Part shown: piece after piece, positions 63,712-64,000 of the stretch
Numbering within the stretch: the stretch's first letter is position 1
How the letters are laid out: the number at the start of each line of letters is the position of its first letter
From: Chitinophaga varians
GTDB lineage: Bacteria > Bacteroidota > Bacteroidia > Chitinophagales > Chitinophagaceae
Length of the DNA stretch: 64,000 nt
Assembly: GCF_012641275.1 (NCBI RefSeq)
Contig: NZ_JABAIA010000002.1
Location: 310,001-374,000, forward strand
Direction: 5' to 3'
Notes under the pieces: model-generated
The model's database searches: none
Seen by the model: only the letters and a program-made list of their open reading frames with translations
What the model was told of the DNA's origin: nothing
Made by a program: the position numbers and the translations under genes

Positions 63712-64000
63712 ATGGCAAAACAAAATAAAATCAAACATATCGCGATCGCCGGCAATATCGGCGCGGGTAAAACCACCCTCACCGAAATGCTCTGCCGCCA
63801 TTACAAATGGCATCCGCAGTATGAAGATGTAGAGCACAACCCATATCTGAACGATTTTTATGAGGATATGCCCCGTTGGTCTTTTAACCTGCAGGTATAT
63901 TTCTTAAACGGCAGGCTGAAACAGCTGCTCGAAATCCAGAATGGAAAAGAGACAGTGATACAGGACCGCACTATCTACGAGGACGCGCATATTTTCGCGC
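63712..64000 (+). CDS. Deoxynucleoside kinase, cut by the window end
   Basis: At least 96 codons from the ATG at 63712; the 3' end is outside. The P-loop GNIGAGKTT lies at 14-22, followed by YEDVEHNPYLNDFYEDMPRWS and the FNLQVYFLNGRLKQ helix. The ERS-type motif appears as VIQDRTIYEDA. This is the dNK family (dGK/dAK or dCK type) of nucleoside salvage, phosphorylating a deoxynucleoside with ATP. Specificity is not readable. It starts 44 bases after trpS, possibly on the same transcript. Confidence 0.88.
   Translation, partial: MAKQNKIKHIAIAGNIGAGKTTLTEMLCRHYKWHPQYEDVEHNPYLNDFYEDMPRWSFNLQVYFLNGRLKQLLEIQNGKETVIQDRTIYEDAHIFA

Overview
The window looks like chromosome of a Bacteroidota member of the Chitinophaga type. 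The evidence is a type IX secretion plug protein (DUF5103), a type III glutamine synthetase, a fused alpha/beta 2-oxoacid dehydrogenase E1, an unusual EF-P loop, PafA-type phosphatase, TonB/PepSY iron uptake genes, and many upstream boxes that fit the Bacteroidota promoter TTG-N17-20-TAnnTTTG. The genus is an inference from these traits. No phage, insertion sequence, CRISPR array, rRNA or tRNA was seen.

Layout. 0-7.7 kb: PLP aminotransferase, DUF1573 protein, fused 2-oxoacid dehydrogenase E1, 2-hydroxyacid dehydrogenase, orphan OmpR-type regulator and YebC. 7.9-15.2 kb: three transporters (APC permease, DAACS symporter, MFS), DedA, MarR, malate dehydrogenase and a thioredoxin-like protein. 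15.3-18 kb: efp-accB-accC, with a large palindrome between accB and accC. 18-23.5 kb: a 5'-truncated YD-repeat-like gene remnant, glnN, a repeat-filled spacer and purL. 23.6-27 kb: a two-gene iron uptake unit (PepSY membrane protein, TonB receptor) behind a possible Fur site. 27.2-27.5 kb: a small RNA or small-ORF candidate. 27.6-37 kb: an alpha-oxoamine synthase family enzyme, PafA-like phosphatase, crotonase, secreted proteins, TPR protein, phosphosulfolactate synthase, aroE and a methyltransferase. 37-47 kb: truB, a TamA/BamA-like lipoprotein, a SpoU-type rRNA methylase with two unfamiliar envelope genes behind it, a LolC/E-type permease and the T9SS plug protein. 47-52.1 kb: NDH-2, glpK-glpF, fructose-6-phosphate aldolase and the SRP RNA (ffs). 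52.3-59.6 kb: DUF5684, two RDD proteins and a tight SpoIIM-DUF4129-DUF4350-MoxR-DUF58 operon. 59.6-64 kb: ribE operon, cobalamin adenosyltransferase, LolD-type ATPase, gatC, trpS and the start of a deoxynucleoside kinase.

How genes work together. accB/accC make the biotin carboxylase half of acetyl-CoA carboxylase. glpK/glpF take up and phosphorylate glycerol. The PepSY protein and TonB receptor probably handle a ferric siderophore. The comA product and the alpha-oxoamine synthase family enzyme could both serve sulfonolipid (capnine) synthesis, which is known in this phylum; the link here is an inference. The MoxR/DUF58 cluster is the best candidate for a conserved but undefined membrane machine.

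Most of the window is ordinary core genome. The points most worth following are the MoxR/SpoIIM cluster, the comA/AOS pair, the atypical EF-P loop, a set of predicted leaderless mRNAs, the candidate small RNA at 27.3 kb, two related palindromic repeats near 21.1 and 48.8 kb, and the two-gene envelope unit at 41-44.5 kb.
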